DNA from: Nitrospinota bacterium
GTDB taxonomy: Bacteria > Nitrospinota > Nitrospinia > Nitrospinales > JACRGP01
DNA: 34,353 nt
Assembly (NCBI GenBank): GCA_016217765.1
Contig: JACRGP010000079.1
Coordinates: 1 to 34,353, forward strand
Direction: 5' to 3'
Shown: positions 1-9,010 of the stretch, piece after piece
Numbering within the stretch: the stretch's first letter is position 1
Layout of the letters: the number at the start of each line of letters is the position of its first letter
Position numbers and translations under genes: made by a program
The notes under the pieces: model-generated
Seen by the model: the letters and a program-made list of their open reading frames with translations, nothing else
Told to the model about the DNA's origin: nothing
Databases searched by the model: none

Positions 1-310
1 CCACGACGTGCTGGATATAAATCATCAGGTCGAGAAAGACGAGCGTGAGGAGGAATTCAAGCCAGGCGGGGAGGTCCCAGTAATTGAGTACGCCCCAGCC
101 TTTTTCCTGGGCGAACTGGGCCGCGCCGACGGCGGCGGCGCCGAACGCCAGACGCACCGCGAGGATATCCAGCCCGGTGATCGCCATGTTGATTGCCAGC
201 CGGCGGGGTTTCGAATCCACCAGGGGATGACGCGGGACCAACCGCTCCAGGAGCAACATGCTCAGGAACACCCCTAGAAAAACGGAGAATCGGATGGTGT
301 TTGCGTCCAT
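1..310 (-). CDS. Sterol desaturase / fatty acid hydroxylase superfamily protein, N-terminal part
   Basis: Reading the minus strand from the ATG at 310 gives an open frame of about 103 codons that runs off the left edge. It starts MDANTIRFSVFLGVFL, has a first membrane segment, then the R-R-x-x-x-N pattern (PRRLAINMAI) and a second hydrophobic segment ending LTLVFLDLMIYIQHVV. In the sterol desaturase superfamily the helix before the first histidine cluster typically looks like this (DxxxYxxHR type), so the diiron-binding histidines would lie beyond the window. Such integral membrane enzymes oxidise or desaturate lipids; the substrate cannot be told. There is no clear ribosome binding site before the ATG. 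The family call rests on the N-terminus only. Confidence 0.7.
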   Translation of the reverse strand, partial: MDANTIRFSVFLGVFLSMLLLERLVPRHPLVDSKPRRLAINMAITGLDILAVRLAFGAAAVGAAQFAQEKGWGVLNYWDLPAWLEFLLTLVFLDLMIYIQHVV

Positions 311-640
311 GGGGGAGTCAAACTGTTTTCGCTTGCCGTGAAAAAACGCCGCGGGCCTGTTTTTGAACGGAGGGCTACCCACCGCGACAGGACGTTCAAG
401 TGTACCGTTTATCGCTCAAAAAGTAAAAAAACAAAAACGTCCGCGGTAATCGTAAACGGGCCGGAGAGGACCTTGACGGGCTTGTCTTTTTTTGACGGCA
501 AATTCCGGCGCAATGACGTTACAATAAAAGAGCCCCGGGAGTTACCACGACTTGCCCCAGATATTGCACGAGCGAATATCCCGATGAGACGTTTCGAGTT
601 TTGGAAACGGGGGGCTTTGCCGATCTTTTGGAAAACGTAA

Positions 641-797
641 GAGCGTCTAACAAAATGAAGTATTCCATAACTTCCTCCCCCTTGAAGGGGGAGGTCAGGT
701 GGGGGTGAAAAGCCAGCCCACCCTCCCCCAGCCCCCTCCCTCAAGGGAGGGGAGTAATTTGAGGGTCGAGCCAAAGGGTTCATTTTGTTAGACGCTC
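641..797. mobile_element. MITE-like element with 19-bp perfect terminal inverted repeats
   Basis: GAGCGTCTAACAAAATGAA at 641-659 is repeated as its exact reverse complement at 779-797. Both ends are flanked by TAA (638-640 and 798-800), which fits a short target duplication of TA or TAA. The 157-bp interior has no coding frame and holds two internal hairpins of C and G tracts around 676-698 and 728-752. Size, perfect ends and flanking duplication are typical of a non-autonomous miniature element mobilised in trans, perhaps by an IS630/Tc1-type transposase; that assignment is inference. Confidence 0.7.
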
Positions 798-798
798 T

Positions 799-938
799 AA
801 GGGGGCCAGGGGGATTCGTGCCATGACCGCGACCAGGAGTTTCAAATCCCCCCATCCCCCCTTTGACAAAGGGGGGCGAGGGGGGATTTTGCAAGGGGGA
901 GCGATCCTAATTCTTTTGCTCATGTAATATCCGGGTTA
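799..938. repeat. C/G-tract dispersed repeat, copy 1
   Basis: The stretch carries the block GGGGGCC-GGGGGATTCG, then ATGACCGCGA, a TTCAAATCCCCC box, paired C and G runs, and the end TCATGTAATATCCGGGTTA (920-938). The same order, inverted, is seen at 15839-16076, and parts recur at 3170-3400 and 32255-32523. It is non-coding and can fold into strong hairpins. Confidence 0.65.
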
Positions 939-949
939 TCCCGGCATGA

Positions 950-3097
950 ATGCCCAGAAACGAGTTCCCAATGCCGACTGGATTCTTTAACGCCGCCAGA
1001 ACGTTTTCCCGTCCCGCGTGGGGGATCAAGCTCCGCTCCTGCTTTATCCTGTTCAACTATGCGCTGGGGGCCATCGGTCTGTCGAGCCTGACGATGAGCG
1101 AGATCATGCCGGACCCGGTCAATATCGCTCTGGCGGTCCTGCTGGGCGCGTGTTTCGTCCTCGAAACCAAACGGAAAATCCCCATCGAGCCCCTCGCCGG
1201 GTTCTCGCTGTCGAAGTGGGGGTTTTTCATCCTGCCGGTTTTGTATTTCGGTTTCAACCTGCCCCTGGTCGAATTGGTGGTGGGGTTTTTGGCTGTCCTT
1301 TTTTTCTCCCGGTTCATTTTCAAGACCGAGCTCAACGACTATCTCTACGGCTATCTGCTCGCCGTCATCTGCCTTCTGCTGGGGGCCATCTACATCCGCG
1401 ACCTGGCGTTTGCCTTCATCTTCCTGTCCTTCTACCTGGTCCTCTGCTGGAGCCTGATCTTTTACAACATGATGGTGGAACGCGGGGGAAGCCATTGCCC
1501 GCCGTCGCGGTTCAAACGCATCGGGGAGAACGAAACGGCCGGGGCCTCGCTGTTCGGGTTGTCCGCCGGGCTCGTGGCCCTCAGCCTCGTCCTCACGTCC
1601 GTCATTTTCGTCAGCTTCCCGCGGTTGAGCCTGGGCGTCCTGGCATTAAACGCCCGGTCCTCGCCCATCAGCGGGTTTTCCGAGACGGTCACCCTGGGCG
1701 ACGTGGGCAAGATCAAGCTCAACCCGGAAGTGGTCATGCGCGTGGAATACCGGCGCGACGGGAAAAGCTACCGGCCCAGGTCCAGGATCCTGTGGCGGGG
1801 AGTGGCCCTGGACCATTACGACGGCCAGTCATGGACCGGGACCGCGCCGACGGAATGGCAAGCCCGCAACAGGGCGGGCGTGGGGATCGACCTGTTCGTG
1901 GTCGATCCTGCCTCGGAAATGGTGGAGCAGGAGGTTTTCGTCGAGTCCTTCGATTCGGACATCGTGTTCACGCACGGCATCCCGGCGTTCATCGACGGTA
2001 ATTTCCGCGGGCTGGAAATGGACCAAAGCTTCGTCCTGCGACTTTTGGGAAGCCCGTACGGCCCCAAAAAGTTCATCATACGGTCGGAAATCGGGCATCC
2101 CGACGTCAACATCGACCTGATTTCTCCGGGGCCCGCCGACCCGGAGTTCATGGACCGGTTCCTCCAGTTGCCGGAGGACCTGGGCCCGCGCATCGCTCAA
2201 TTGGCCGGCGACCTGGCGCGGTCCGCGCAAACCCCGTCCGCCAAGGCCGAAAAGATACTGAATCATTTCGCCGGGAATTTCCAGTATTCCCTCGACATGG
2301 TCAAGGAGACCATGAAGCCCGGCCTGGACGAGTTCCTGTTCGACCGCAAGAAGGGGCATTGCGAATACTTCGCCTCGGCCATGGTCGTCCTTTTGCGCGC
2401 GGCGGGGGTCCCCGCCCGTCTTGTCAACGGTTTTGCCGGAGGGGAATGGAACGATCTGGGGGACTACTTGATCGTCCGCCAGAGCCACGCCCACTCCTGG
2501 GTCGAGGCCTTTATACCGGGAAAAGGCTGGGCCGTTTACGACCCCACCCCGCCCGATCCGCTGGCCCGGGCGACCCAGTTGAACAACCCGGCGACCCGCG
2601 CCCTCGACCTGCTCCGCCTGAACTGGCAACGCTACGTCATCCGCTACTCCGTGCACGACCAGGTGCGCATGTACAACTGGTTCGGCCGGAGCGGACGCGA
2701 CCTGCTTCACAAAGTCAAATCGCTGAGGCCGGACGCCTGGAAAAACGCCGCGCAATTTCTCCGCGATAACCGGGGCTATGTCCTCGCTGTCGCCTTGACC
2801 GTCGCGTTGGCCGCATTGTGGGCCAGGGCTCCATGGCGGCCGGGGTCCGCCGCCTCTCGACCCCCCTTTGCCGTCGCCCTGTACGCCGCGATGTTGCGGA
2901 AACTGGAGAAGTCCGGCCTGCGCAAGCGCCCGAACTGGACGCACCGGGAGTTCCTCGATCATCTGGAGCCCCTGCCCCCCGAGAAACGGCAACTGGTCCA
3001 GGAGATAACCGGCCTGTACGAGCGACTCCGCTTCGCCGGCTTTTCCCCCTCGCCCGGCGAGAAAAAAGAACTGTGGAAAACCCTGCGGCGACTGTAG
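950..3097 (+). CDS. TgpA-type membrane transglutaminase-like protein
   Basis: A 715-residue protein of the DUF3488 / transglutaminase-core / DUF4129 architecture (TgpA family). The first 225 residues contain about six to seven hydrophobic helices. Residues 225-400 are an extracytoplasmic beta-rich region. The papain-like core follows, with Cys471 in GHCEYFASAMVVLLRAAGVPAR, His515 in QSHAHSWVEAF and Asp531 in VYDPTPP, the full catalytic triad. One more helix (about 609-626) leads to a cytoplasmic tail that resembles DUF4129. These proteins usually sit next to a MoxR ATPase and DUF58 genes; neither is in the window, so partners may lie elsewhere. The substrate is unknown. The start could be Met1 (950) or Met8 (971); neither has a clear ribosome site. 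Confidence 0.88.
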   Translation: MPRNEFPMPTGFFNAARTFSRPAWGIKLRSCFILFNYALGAIGLSSLTMSEIMPDPVNIALAVLLGACFVLETKRKIPIEPLAGFSLSKWGFFILPVLYFGFNLPLVELVVGFLAVLFFSRFIFKTELNDYLYGYLLAVICLLLGAIYIRDLAFAFIFLSFYLVLCWSLIFYNMMVERGGSHCPPSRFKRIGENETAGASLFGLSAGLVALSLVLTSVIFVSFPRLSLGVLALNARSSPISGFSETVTLGDVGKIKLNPEVVMRVEYRRDGKSYRPRSRILWRGVALDHYDGQSWTGTAPTEWQARNRAGVGIDLFVVDPASEMVEQEVFVESFDSDIVFTHGIPAFIDGNFRGLEMDQSFVLRLLGSPYGPKKFIIRSEIGHPDVNIDLISPGPADPEFMDRFLQLPEDLGPRIAQLAGDLARSAQTPSAKAEKILNHFAGNFQYSLDMVKETMKPGLDEFLFDRKKGHCEYFASAMVVLLRAAGVPARLVNGFAGGEWNDLGDYLIVRQSHAHSWVEAFIPGKGWAVYDPTPPDPLARATQLNNPATRALDLLRLNWQRYVIRYSVHDQVRMYNWFGRSGRDLLHKVKSLRPDAWKNAAQFLRDNRGYVLAVALTVALAALWARAPWRPGSAASRPPFAVALYAAMLRKLEKSGLRKRPNWTHREFLDHLEPLPPEKRQLVQEITGLYERLRFAGFSPSPGEKKELWKTLRRL

Positions 3098-3169
3098 GCG
3101 CTTTTTTGCCCATTCATAAACAAGGGGGAAAACCGCTGGACAACGCGGAAGTTTTTGGAGCGCCGCGTC

Positions 3170-3300
3170 GCCTCCGGGCGCCTGCCCGGCCAGTGTCACG
3201 CTGGCGCGAGCAAAAGTTTCAAATCCCCCTATCCCCCTTTGCAAGGGGGGATAAAACAAAGGCGCTTCTTGCGCCGGGTATTTTTCGCTCCAAGAGACCG
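3170..3300. repeat. C/G-tract dispersed repeat, copy 2
   Basis: This 131-bp stretch (GCCTCCGGGCGC...AAGAGACCG) closely matches 32395-32523 from end to end. Both contain the GCCCGGCCAG-GTCACGCTGGC part, the AAAGTTTCAAATCCCCCTAT box, a C-run/G-run hairpin and a GCGC-rich inverted repeat. A further related G-run block lies at 3360-3396, so most of the 3098-3393 gap is repeat sequence. Confidence 0.75.
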
Positions 3301-3393
3301 GCGGGCCCGTCGCCAAAACTCGAGGCGCCGCCGCGGGTCATCCGCTCATGCAATAAGCCCATCTTTGGCAAAGAGGGGGCAGGGGGGGATTTT

Positions 3394-3762
3394 CTAGCGG
3401 GCGGGCGTTTCCTTTTCAGGCGCGTCCTCGACGATGATGACGCCCCGCATCGTGGCGTGGTGCAAAACGCAAAAATAATCGATGAACCCGGCCTGGTCGA
3501 TCCGGGTTTCAAACCGCGGCAGGACGTAATCCTCCTTGATTTTGCCGTCGTGAATGGGGGCCTTGCCGCTGGTCACCGCATGTAAAAGTTCCTCGGTGTT
3601 CACCCAGCGCGCGGTGTCGCCTTTTTTGATTTTTACGACCGCCGGGAAAAAGGTGGATTTGATAATCTTGATCTCCGCGGTTGCGCCGAAGGACGCGCGC
3701 GGTTGCGCGAATGTGAAGATTGCAATCAGCATCCCGGCAATTCCGCTGAGATATTTATTCAT
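3394..3762 (-). CDS. Secreted cupredoxin (plastocyanin/azurin-like blue copper protein)
   Basis: A 122-residue protein from the ATG at 3762. It has a signal peptide (MNKYLSGIAGMLIAIFTFAQ, likely cleaved after ASFG or nearby), then a single cupredoxin domain with WVNTEELLHAVTSG and the C-terminal loop YFCVLHHATMRG. His61, Cys98, His101 and Met105 form a type 1 copper site in the C-x2-H-x3-M spacing of plastocyanins. It should act as a periplasmic one-electron carrier or copper protein. The start overlaps the stop of the upstream SUMF1-like gene as ATGA (3759-3762), so the two are probably translated together. The frame extends 13 codons upstream, but that would give an N-terminus before the signal peptide with no support. 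Confidence 0.88.
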   Translation of the reverse strand: MNKYLSGIAGMLIAIFTFAQPRASFGATAEIKIIKSTFFPAVVKIKKGDTARWVNTEELLHAVTSGKAPIHDGKIKEDYVLPRFETRIDQAGFIDYFCVLHHATMRGVIIVEDAPEKETPAR

Positions 3763-4535
3763 TGCTCCAATTCCTGGGGTTGGGGTTTGTTGGCGGCGCA
3801 ACGAAATCCCAGGCTCCGGTTTTTAATCGTCGGTTCGTACCAGTAGCGGGAGGCCGACCGCAGGAAGAAGGGACCGTCCTCGAACGACCCGCCGCGAATA
3901 AGGATGAATTGTCCCGTTGGCGGACCCTGCGGGTTCGTCTCGGCCGTTGGCGACTGGGCGAGCGTTTCGTAATATTCGGCCCGGTACCAGTCGGCGACCC
4001 ATTCCCAAACGTTCCCGTTCATGTCGTGAAAGCCCAGCGCATTGGGTTTTTTTTGGCCGACGGGATGCGTGCTTCCGTGTGAATTTTGTCCATACCACCC
4101 ATATGCGGAGTCCATTTCCATTCCCCAGGAGTAACTGGACCGCGACCCGCCTCGCGCGGCCAGTTCCCATTCGGCCTCCGACGGAAGGCGTTTCCCCAAT
4201 TTCCTGCAATAAGCGTCCGCTTCGATCCAGGTCACGTTCTCCGCCGGCTTGGAGTCGCCCTTGGATTCCGACGGGTTGTACCCCATGACTTCCCGGAACC
4301 GCCGTTGATCGACTTCAAATCGGTCCAGGTAAAACGGGCTCAGGCAGACCCGATGCTCCGGCGCCTCGGCGGCATATTCATCGCTTCCCATCGAAAAGCA
4401 TTGCTCCGGGAGAAAAATCATGTCCCGGACGTCAAAGCCCGGTGTCTCCGCCTGGGCTGAAACGGGATGAATTAAAATAAAAATAAAAATCAGGGCCGGG
4501 GCGGAGAAAGATCGCTTGGTTTCCTGAAATTCCAT
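3759..4535 (-). CDS. Exported SUMF1/FGE-fold protein (formylglycine-generating enzyme family)
   Basis: The protein shows the full SUMF1-type signature in order: CFSMGSDEYAAEAPEHRV, TWIEADAYCRKLGKRLPSEAEWELAARGG, HDMNGNVWEWVADWY, ILIRGGSFEDGPFFLRSASR and LGFRCA at the end. From the ATG at 4535 it has about 258 residues and begins with a signal peptide (SAPALIFIFILIHPVSAQA), so it is exported. A longer frame from 4601 adds 22 residues before the signal peptide and is less likely. The Cys-rich catalytic segment of true formylglycine-generating enzymes (cysteines just before the RxxxR of the RGGS region) is absent, so formylglycine activity is doubtful. It may be a structural or ligand-binding relative. 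It is coupled to the cupredoxin gene by a 4-bp overlap. Confidence 0.88.
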   Translation of the reverse strand: MEFQETKRSFSAPALIFIFILIHPVSAQAETPGFDVRDMIFLPEQCFSMGSDEYAAEAPEHRVCLSPFYLDRFEVDQRRFREVMGYNPSESKGDSKPAENVTWIEADAYCRKLGKRLPSEAEWELAARGGSRSSYSWGMEMDSAYGWYGQNSHGSTHPVGQKKPNALGFHDMNGNVWEWVADWYRAEYYETLAQSPTAETNPQGPPTGQFILIRGGSFEDGPFFLRSASRYWYEPTIKNRSLGFRCAANKPQPQELEQ

Positions 4536-4643
4536 AGGGATGGGATTCTTTTGAATAATAAGACGTTCAATGGAATCGTTTGCGAATATGCCATCAGACA
4601 TATTGTAGCGCCAGGATCCGTCGATCAGGACCGGAGAATTAAA

Positions 4644-4835
4644 CCCGGATTCCGAAGTTGGAAGTTAACGCGAACTCCTTCCTAACATACAAGGGGGAAG
4701 GCTGGGATGGGGGTTGACGGGCGATATGTCGCGGAACTCACGGGTCCAACATATCCGGCATTTTCACCCTCACCCCAACCCTCTCCCTCAAGGGAGAGGG
4801 AATATTGGGGGAAAAACTCAACTTCGGAATCCGGG
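4644..4835. mobile_element. 192-bp inverted-repeat element
   Basis: CCCGGATTCCGAAGTTG at 4644-4660 recurs as its exact reverse complement at 4819-4835. The interior is non-coding and holds an imperfect C/G-tract hairpin (CCCTCTCCCTCAAGGGAGAGGG around 4779-4800). No clear target duplication is seen. It fills most of the gap between the SUMF1-like gene and the chemoreceptor gene. It is most likely a MITE-type or dispersed palindromic repeat. Confidence 0.6.
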
Positions 4836-4924
4836 ACAAATCAATGGGTTAATGCGGGCAACTCTTTTTGTCCGCGCGGTCGCGAACACACGGCGGCCGC
4901 GGACTCAGGACTTCCGGGGTTTTT

Positions 4925-7222
4925 TCAATTGGAAGGGGATATGTTTTTAAAGCGGCTGACCAGCGTTTGCAAGTTGGACGCCATCTGGGCGAGTTCCTTG
5001 GCCGCCGCCTGGGTATTCTTGGCGCCCTCTTTGGCGCTTTCCGCGGAATGCGTGACCGTCACGGCGTTTTGAGCGATCTCCATGCTTTCTTTTGCGGCTT
5101 CCGTGATGTTCCGGCTCATCTCGTTCGTCGTCGCGGTTTGTTCCTCCACGGAACTGGCGATGGAATTGGAGATTTCGTCGATTTGGTTGACGATTTTAGA
5201 GATTTCGCCGATGGACTCGGTAGCTTCATGGGTGTCCGTCTGGATGGCCTGGATCTTCTTGCCGATGTCCTCGGTGGCCTTGGCCGTTTCCTTGGCAAGC
5301 TCCTTGACCTCGTTTGCGACCACGGCAAACCCTTTTCCCGCCTCGCCCGCCCGTGCCGCTTCTATGGTGGCGTTGAGGGCCAAAAGGTTCGTTTGCTCGG
5401 CTATGGAGGTGATGACTTTGATGACCTCGCCGATTTCCCCGCTACTTTGCCCCAACTTGACGATAATCCGGTTTGCCTTCTCGGCTCCCTTGACCGCCAC
5501 GCCAACCACGTCGGCGGCCCTGTTGGAACTGGAGGCTATTTCCTGAATGCTGGCGCTCATTTCCTCCGTGCCGGCGGCCACCGTCTGGACATTTTTACTG
5601 ATTTGATCGGCCGAGACGGAGACCCCGCTTGCCTGGTTGAACGTGTGCTCCGCATTGTTCCCCATTTGATTACTGACCACCGTAAGTTCCTCCGAGGCGG
5701 AGGCGAGACTATGTACAATTTCGGTGACTTGCGCCATGACTTCGCGCATGTTTTCGGCGGATTCCTTCTCCCGTTTCTGCATGGCCACCTTTTCGGTGAT
5801 CGTAATCCAACCGATCATGGGGCCAAGGTAGTTATGGTCCTTGTCGTGAATAGCGCTGACGGAAATATCGAAGACCTCGTTCGCGATTTGGATTTCGGCC
5901 CTATGAGGAAGGTTCTTGGGATCGGATATGATATTCAAAACGCGTTGAGGGTTTTTGTGAAAAATATTGACGGATTGGCCGATAAGATTTTCAACCTTGT
6001 CGGGGAGAAACGTTTCCATCTTCCTTAACGTTCTGGCGGCTTGCGGATTCATGTAACGAAGGATGAAGTTCCGGTCCGCGAACATCACGTTTGAGGTTGA
6101 ATCCTCCACCATCGCTACCAAGCGGGACATTCTGGCCTCGCTTTCGCGCAGGTTTTTTACCATCGTGGCCATGGAACCTCCCAGCGTTCCCACTCCCTCC
6201 TCGCGCAGGTTCGGGTTCTTCAAATCGTTTCTGGCGATGTATTCCGCCTGTTCGGAAATCCACCGCATCTTTTTCACCATCACTTCAAACGCGTCGCCAA
6301 GTTCGCCGGGGCACTTCTCCTTTAAAATGGGATTGTGCAAGTCGTCTTCCGCGATCGCGGAGGCCTGGACCGTCAACCCTCTCAAGCTGACGAGCATTTT
6401 CCCGAAAGCCTTTGCCAGATCGCCCTCCCTCTCTCCGTCCGCGGGAAGCTCGGCGGCCGACTTGAGGTCCATTCCCTTTTTGATCCGCCCGAAAACCGTT
6501 TGGGCGTCGAATTTTCCGGCGGCGATCTCCTCGGCTTGTTGGACGAGACGGTTCAATTGCGTCAATAACCTGTTGAACGCCCTGCCGAGCAAACCGATTT
6601 CGTCGCCGGACTGCATGACCAGGCTTTCCTGCCTGAGGTTGCCCAACGCGATTTGGTCGATAACGTGGATGATTTTATTGAGCCGGGCGGACAGCGCATT
6701 ACTGAAGATAAGCGCCAGGACCACGCCCAATGCAAGGATACCCACGCAAACGGACAATGTGGCGATTCTATTCCGGGAAAGGGTATCGTGCAGGTTTTTC
6801 ATGGACAAGCCCAAAACCAGCTTGCCGTAATTCACGTTTTGATATCGGACGGGAGCGACAAAAAACAACCGTCCGGACATTTCGAATACGTCGTTCCGGT
6901 CCAGCATGTCCCCAAACTTTAGTTGCAGGTTTTCGGGGTTCAACTGCGCGAGCGGTTCGTTTTGTTCGTCGAAAATCGCGATGAACGAAAAATCGGCGTC
7001 GCTTTTGGCGTAGTTCAAGGTTTCGTTGACCGCCGCGAAGTTTTGCGACCCCATCCCGATCCCGGCCCCCATGGCGACCATTTCCGCCATGTTTTTGATC
7101 TTGATGTTCAAGGTCCGCAAGGCATAATCCTTGAGGATTTTGGGATAATAAAGAAAGTTGAAAAGAGAGATCAACAGCAGGATGGACGAAAAAAATAAGA
7201 TCAATTTCTGCTTTATGGACAT
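4925..7222 (-). CDS. Methyl-accepting chemotaxis protein with extracytoplasmic sensor, HAMP and PAS domains
   Basis: A 765-residue chemoreceptor. Residues 7-26 form TM1, 27-152 a periplasmic sensor of single-Cache-like size, and about 154-174 TM2. HAMP follows at about 175-232, then a helical region of HAMP-like repeats (to about 360). A PAS domain (367-480) contains [22 protein letters not shown]. The signalling domain covers about 500-760 with the conserved hairpin tip [31 protein letters not shown] (written here only by its ends: Glu609 to Val639). It would signal to CheA/CheW, which are not in the window. It is the last gene of a minus-strand series after the porin and a periplasmic binding-protein-like gene, which suggests that it senses the same solute. 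No CheR-tethering pentapeptide is seen at the C-terminus. Confidence 0.95.
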   Translation of the reverse strand: MSIKQKLILFFSSILLLISLFNFLYYPKILKDYALRTLNIKIKNMAEMVAMGAGIGMGSQNFAAVNETLNYAKSDADFSFIAIFDEQNEPLAQLNPENLQLKFGDMLDRNDVFEMSGRLFFVAPVRYQNVNYGKLVLGLSMKNLHDTLSRNRIATLSVCVGILALGVVLALIFSNALSARLNKIIHVIDQIALGNLRQESLVMQSGDEIGLLGRAFNRLLTQLNRLVQQAEEIAAGKFDAQTVFGRIKKGMDLKSAAELPADGEREGDLAKAFGKMLVSLRGLTVQASAIAEDDLHNPILKEKCPGELGDAFEVMVKKMRWISEQAEYIARNDLKNPNLREEGVGTLGGSMATMVKNLRESEARMSRLVAMVEDSTSNVMFADRNFILRYMNPQAARTLRKMETFLPDKVENLIGQSVNIFHKNPQRVLNIISDPKNLPHRAEIQIANEVFDISVSAIHDKDHNYLGPMIGWITITEKVAMQKREKESAENMREVMAQVTEIVHSLASASEELTVVSNQMGNNAEHTFNQASGVSVSADQISKNVQTVAAGTEEMSASIQEIASSSNRAADVVGVAVKGAEKANRIIVKLGQSSGEIGEVIKVITSIAEQTNLLALNATIEAARAGEAGKGFAVVANEVKELAKETAKATEDIGKKIQAIQTDTHEATESIGEISKIVNQIDEISNSIASSVEEQTATTNEMSRNITEAAKESMEIAQNAVTVTHSAESAKEGAKNTQAAAKELAQMASNLQTLVSRFKNISPSN

Positions 7223-7316
7223 GGCTGAAAGGGCCTCTTTTCGATTTTGCCGACGGCCAAACGCCCGCCGGCTTCGCGCGGGTTCTTTGGCGTAGGTTTT
7301 CGCGTTTTCCTTGAAG

Positions 7317-7799
7317 TTACAATCCGCCGACCTTTATTACCTTGACCGGGCCGGTGTCGCCCGCCTCGGCGGTGTCAATGATGGCTATTCCCCCCGGGGT
7401 TGCGGAAACCTCGGCTACCGAGTTGTCGGTGGATTTCGGCGGAGAGGAAAACTTTTGTTGAAATACCGCTTTTAAATAGAATTTAGACACCCCGGAGGCG
7501 TCTCCCATGCTGAAAACCTTGGAAGCCAGCGCTTTCATCGCTTCGCCCTTGGCGGGAGGTAAAAACAGCGTTATACTTTCTCCGCCTTCCCAACTTTTTT
7601 TGCCGCCCTGGTAAATTTGTTGCAAGTCTTGCATGGACAAATTGGAAGTTTTATTGCCTTTGTTCACGATAACGACAATTTCCCCCGCGTAAGCCGGAAC
7701 GGCGGCGGAAAAAGATACAAACAGCGCCCAAAAAACAACGCGCGTCAGAAAAAAATCCTTTTTCCCCTTGTTATCTTTAATCATCTCTAGAATCCCCAT
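7317..7799 (-). CDS. Periplasmic phosphate-binding-protein-like (PBP superfamily) protein
   Basis: A short exported protein of up to 160 residues with a signal peptide ([20 protein letters not shown]). The mature part, [34 protein letters not shown] onward (described by its ends), has the shape of single-domain PstS-like proteins: an N-terminal strand, an L-x-x-I-Y/F-x-G-x-x-x-W motif, and GGIAIIDT near the C-terminus. Family members bind phosphate or other oxyanions or serve as accessory exported proteins. The gene is 20 bp downstream of the porin gene, and the chemoreceptor gene follows 94 bp later. An alternative start at Met6 (7784) would also keep the signal peptide and has a GGGGA stretch upstream. 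No ABC transporter permease or ATPase is nearby, so transport is not implied. Confidence 0.82.
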   Translation of the reverse strand: MGILEMIKDNKGKKDFFLTRVVFWALFVSFSAAVPAYAGEIVVIVNKGNKTSNLSMQDLQQIYQGGKKSWEGGESITLFLPPAKGEAMKALASKVFSMGDASGVSKFYLKAVFQQKFSSPPKSTDNSVAEVSATPGGIAIIDTAEAGDTGPVKVIKVGGL

Positions 7800-7819
7800 T
7801 TTTGAGGTGTAAGTGGAAT

Positions 7820-9010
7820 TTAGAATGCAAACGATATTTGCGCGGTTGCCGCGTTCGACCGGAAAGTGGTCGCGTCCGCGCGACGGAACTCGACTTTGAG
7901 GGCCGCGTAAGGAAACAGTTCGTAACGCACGCCAAACGTATGTTGCTTGGTGTCCTCGACCCCCGCTATTCCGGCAAAGAAGACGTCTCCTGTTTTGATG
8001 TCGAGAAAGTCAAACCGGTAATAGGGTTTGATCTTGTCGAACGCGTAGGCGAGTTGAGCGTAGCCTCCGGAATGAAATTTGCGGACATCCGAATCGTGTT
8101 GGATCGTTTGCAACTCGCCGATCAATTCGAAATGATCGTCCAGATAATAAGCGTGGACTCCGCCGATGACTTCCTCGATTTCCCTGTCTCGACCGGCGAC
8201 GTTCGCATTATTGGGGATGACATCGTGCAGGATATTGGCCCCGAACCCCAGTCCTTTCACGGCATTCGGTTCCAGCGCGAACATGAAGCTCACCTGTTTG
8301 CTGGTATTGTCGTCCTTGATCATCTGGACTTCGTCGGTTATCCTTCCTCTTCCGTTGGCCACGTTACTCATATAAGTCAAGTTGCCAATGCCGGTGTTGA
8401 GATTTCCGGAAAACTCGATTCCTTCAAAGTGGACCGGGAGAATCCCGCCTTCGTCCTCGAAACGGTAGATAATGGGACGTAGGGCGGTAGTAGCAAGCCA
8501 AATGCCGTGATGATACCTTTGATTCCAGAATCCCAAGGCGGTATGCCCGCGTCCCATGGATACGTTGAGCCAGTCGGTATATTCGTATTTCACCAAAACC
8601 CGTTCAACGTCGGGAACGGTCCCTCCGGCGTCGTTAAAATCGAACACGATTTCGCTGAGGAAATTCAATTTCCGGGCGATCTGCGAGGTGACGAATAAGT
8701 CGATGCCGCCATTGGTAAAATTGTTGGCGTTCCTGTCCGTGGCGATGTTCCCGGAGGAGTCTTTTGTTCCTCTATTGTCAAAATCGTATTGAAGATGGCC
8801 AAAACCGCGGAGCTGGAGTTTTGGAGGATCGAAGTCAGTCTGCTCTGAGGGTCTGGACAATCTGTCGACAGTCCCCTTGAGGCTCTTGACTTCTTTTTCC
8901 AAGGCCGCCAGCGCTCTCTCGCTTTCCTCGCCCGCGGAAGCGGTGACGCTTCCAGCCAGGAGAAGATTTAAAAGCAAAAGACCAAAACCAAAACCCCGGG
9001 CAATTTTCAT
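7820..9010 (-). CDS. Outer-membrane beta-barrel porin with N-terminal coiled coil
   Basis: A 396-residue precursor with a signal peptide (GLLLLNLLLAGSVTASAGEE), a short heptad-rich segment (about residues 30-55, ERALAALEKEVKSLKGTVDRL) and a long region of alternating amphipathic strands rich in aromatic residues, ending with SFAF. A terminal Phe is the usual recognition signal for outer-membrane barrel assembly. Coiled-coil-plus-barrel porins of this kind resemble the OprO/OprP phosphate-selective and related families; specificity cannot be told here. The ATG at 9010 has AAGGA seven bases upstream, which supports this start. It leads the porin / binding-protein / chemoreceptor cluster. Confidence 0.87.
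   Translation of the reverse strand: MKIARGFGFGLLLLNLLLAGSVTASAGEESERALAALEKEVKSLKGTVDRLSRPSEQTDFDPPKLQLRGFGHLQYDFDNRGTKDSSGNIATDRNANNFTNGGIDLFVTSQIARKLNFLSEIVFDFNDAGGTVPDVERVLVKYEYTDWLNVSMGRGHTALGFWNQRYHHGIWLATTALRPIIYRFEDEGGILPVHFEGIEFSGNLNTGIGNLTYMSNVANGRGRITDEVQMIKDDNTSKQVSFMFALEPNAVKGLGFGANILHDVIPNNANVAGRDREIEEVIGGVHAYYLDDHFELIGELQTIQHDSDVRKFHSGGYAQLAYAFDKIKPYYRFDFLDIKTGDVFFAGIAGVEDTKQHTFGVRYELFPYAALKVEFRRADATTFRSNAATAQISFAF

Larger units (their letters stand above)
311..949. other. Intergenic region with two repeat elements, no gene supported
   Basis: No convincing coding frame was found. A 100-codon plus-strand frame at 338-640 has basic, low-complexity composition with no recognisable motif or ribosome site, so it is not called. 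The right half carries a 157-bp inverted-repeat element (641-797) and a C/G-tract repeat (about 799-938). Confidence 0.6.

Noticed and set aside
338-640. 100-codon plus-strand open frame upstream of the first MITE
   Set aside because: No motif, no ribosome site, and very basic composition; it runs into the inverted-repeat element.
840-900. Repeated C/G blocks considered as a CRISPR array
   Set aside because: No regular repeat-spacer period and no cas genes; the blocks are dispersed over 30 kb.
3214-3224. TTCAAATCC boxes that look like a tRNA T-loop
   Set aside because: They recur in every copy of the C/G-tract repeat and no cloverleaf or CCA end can be folded around them.
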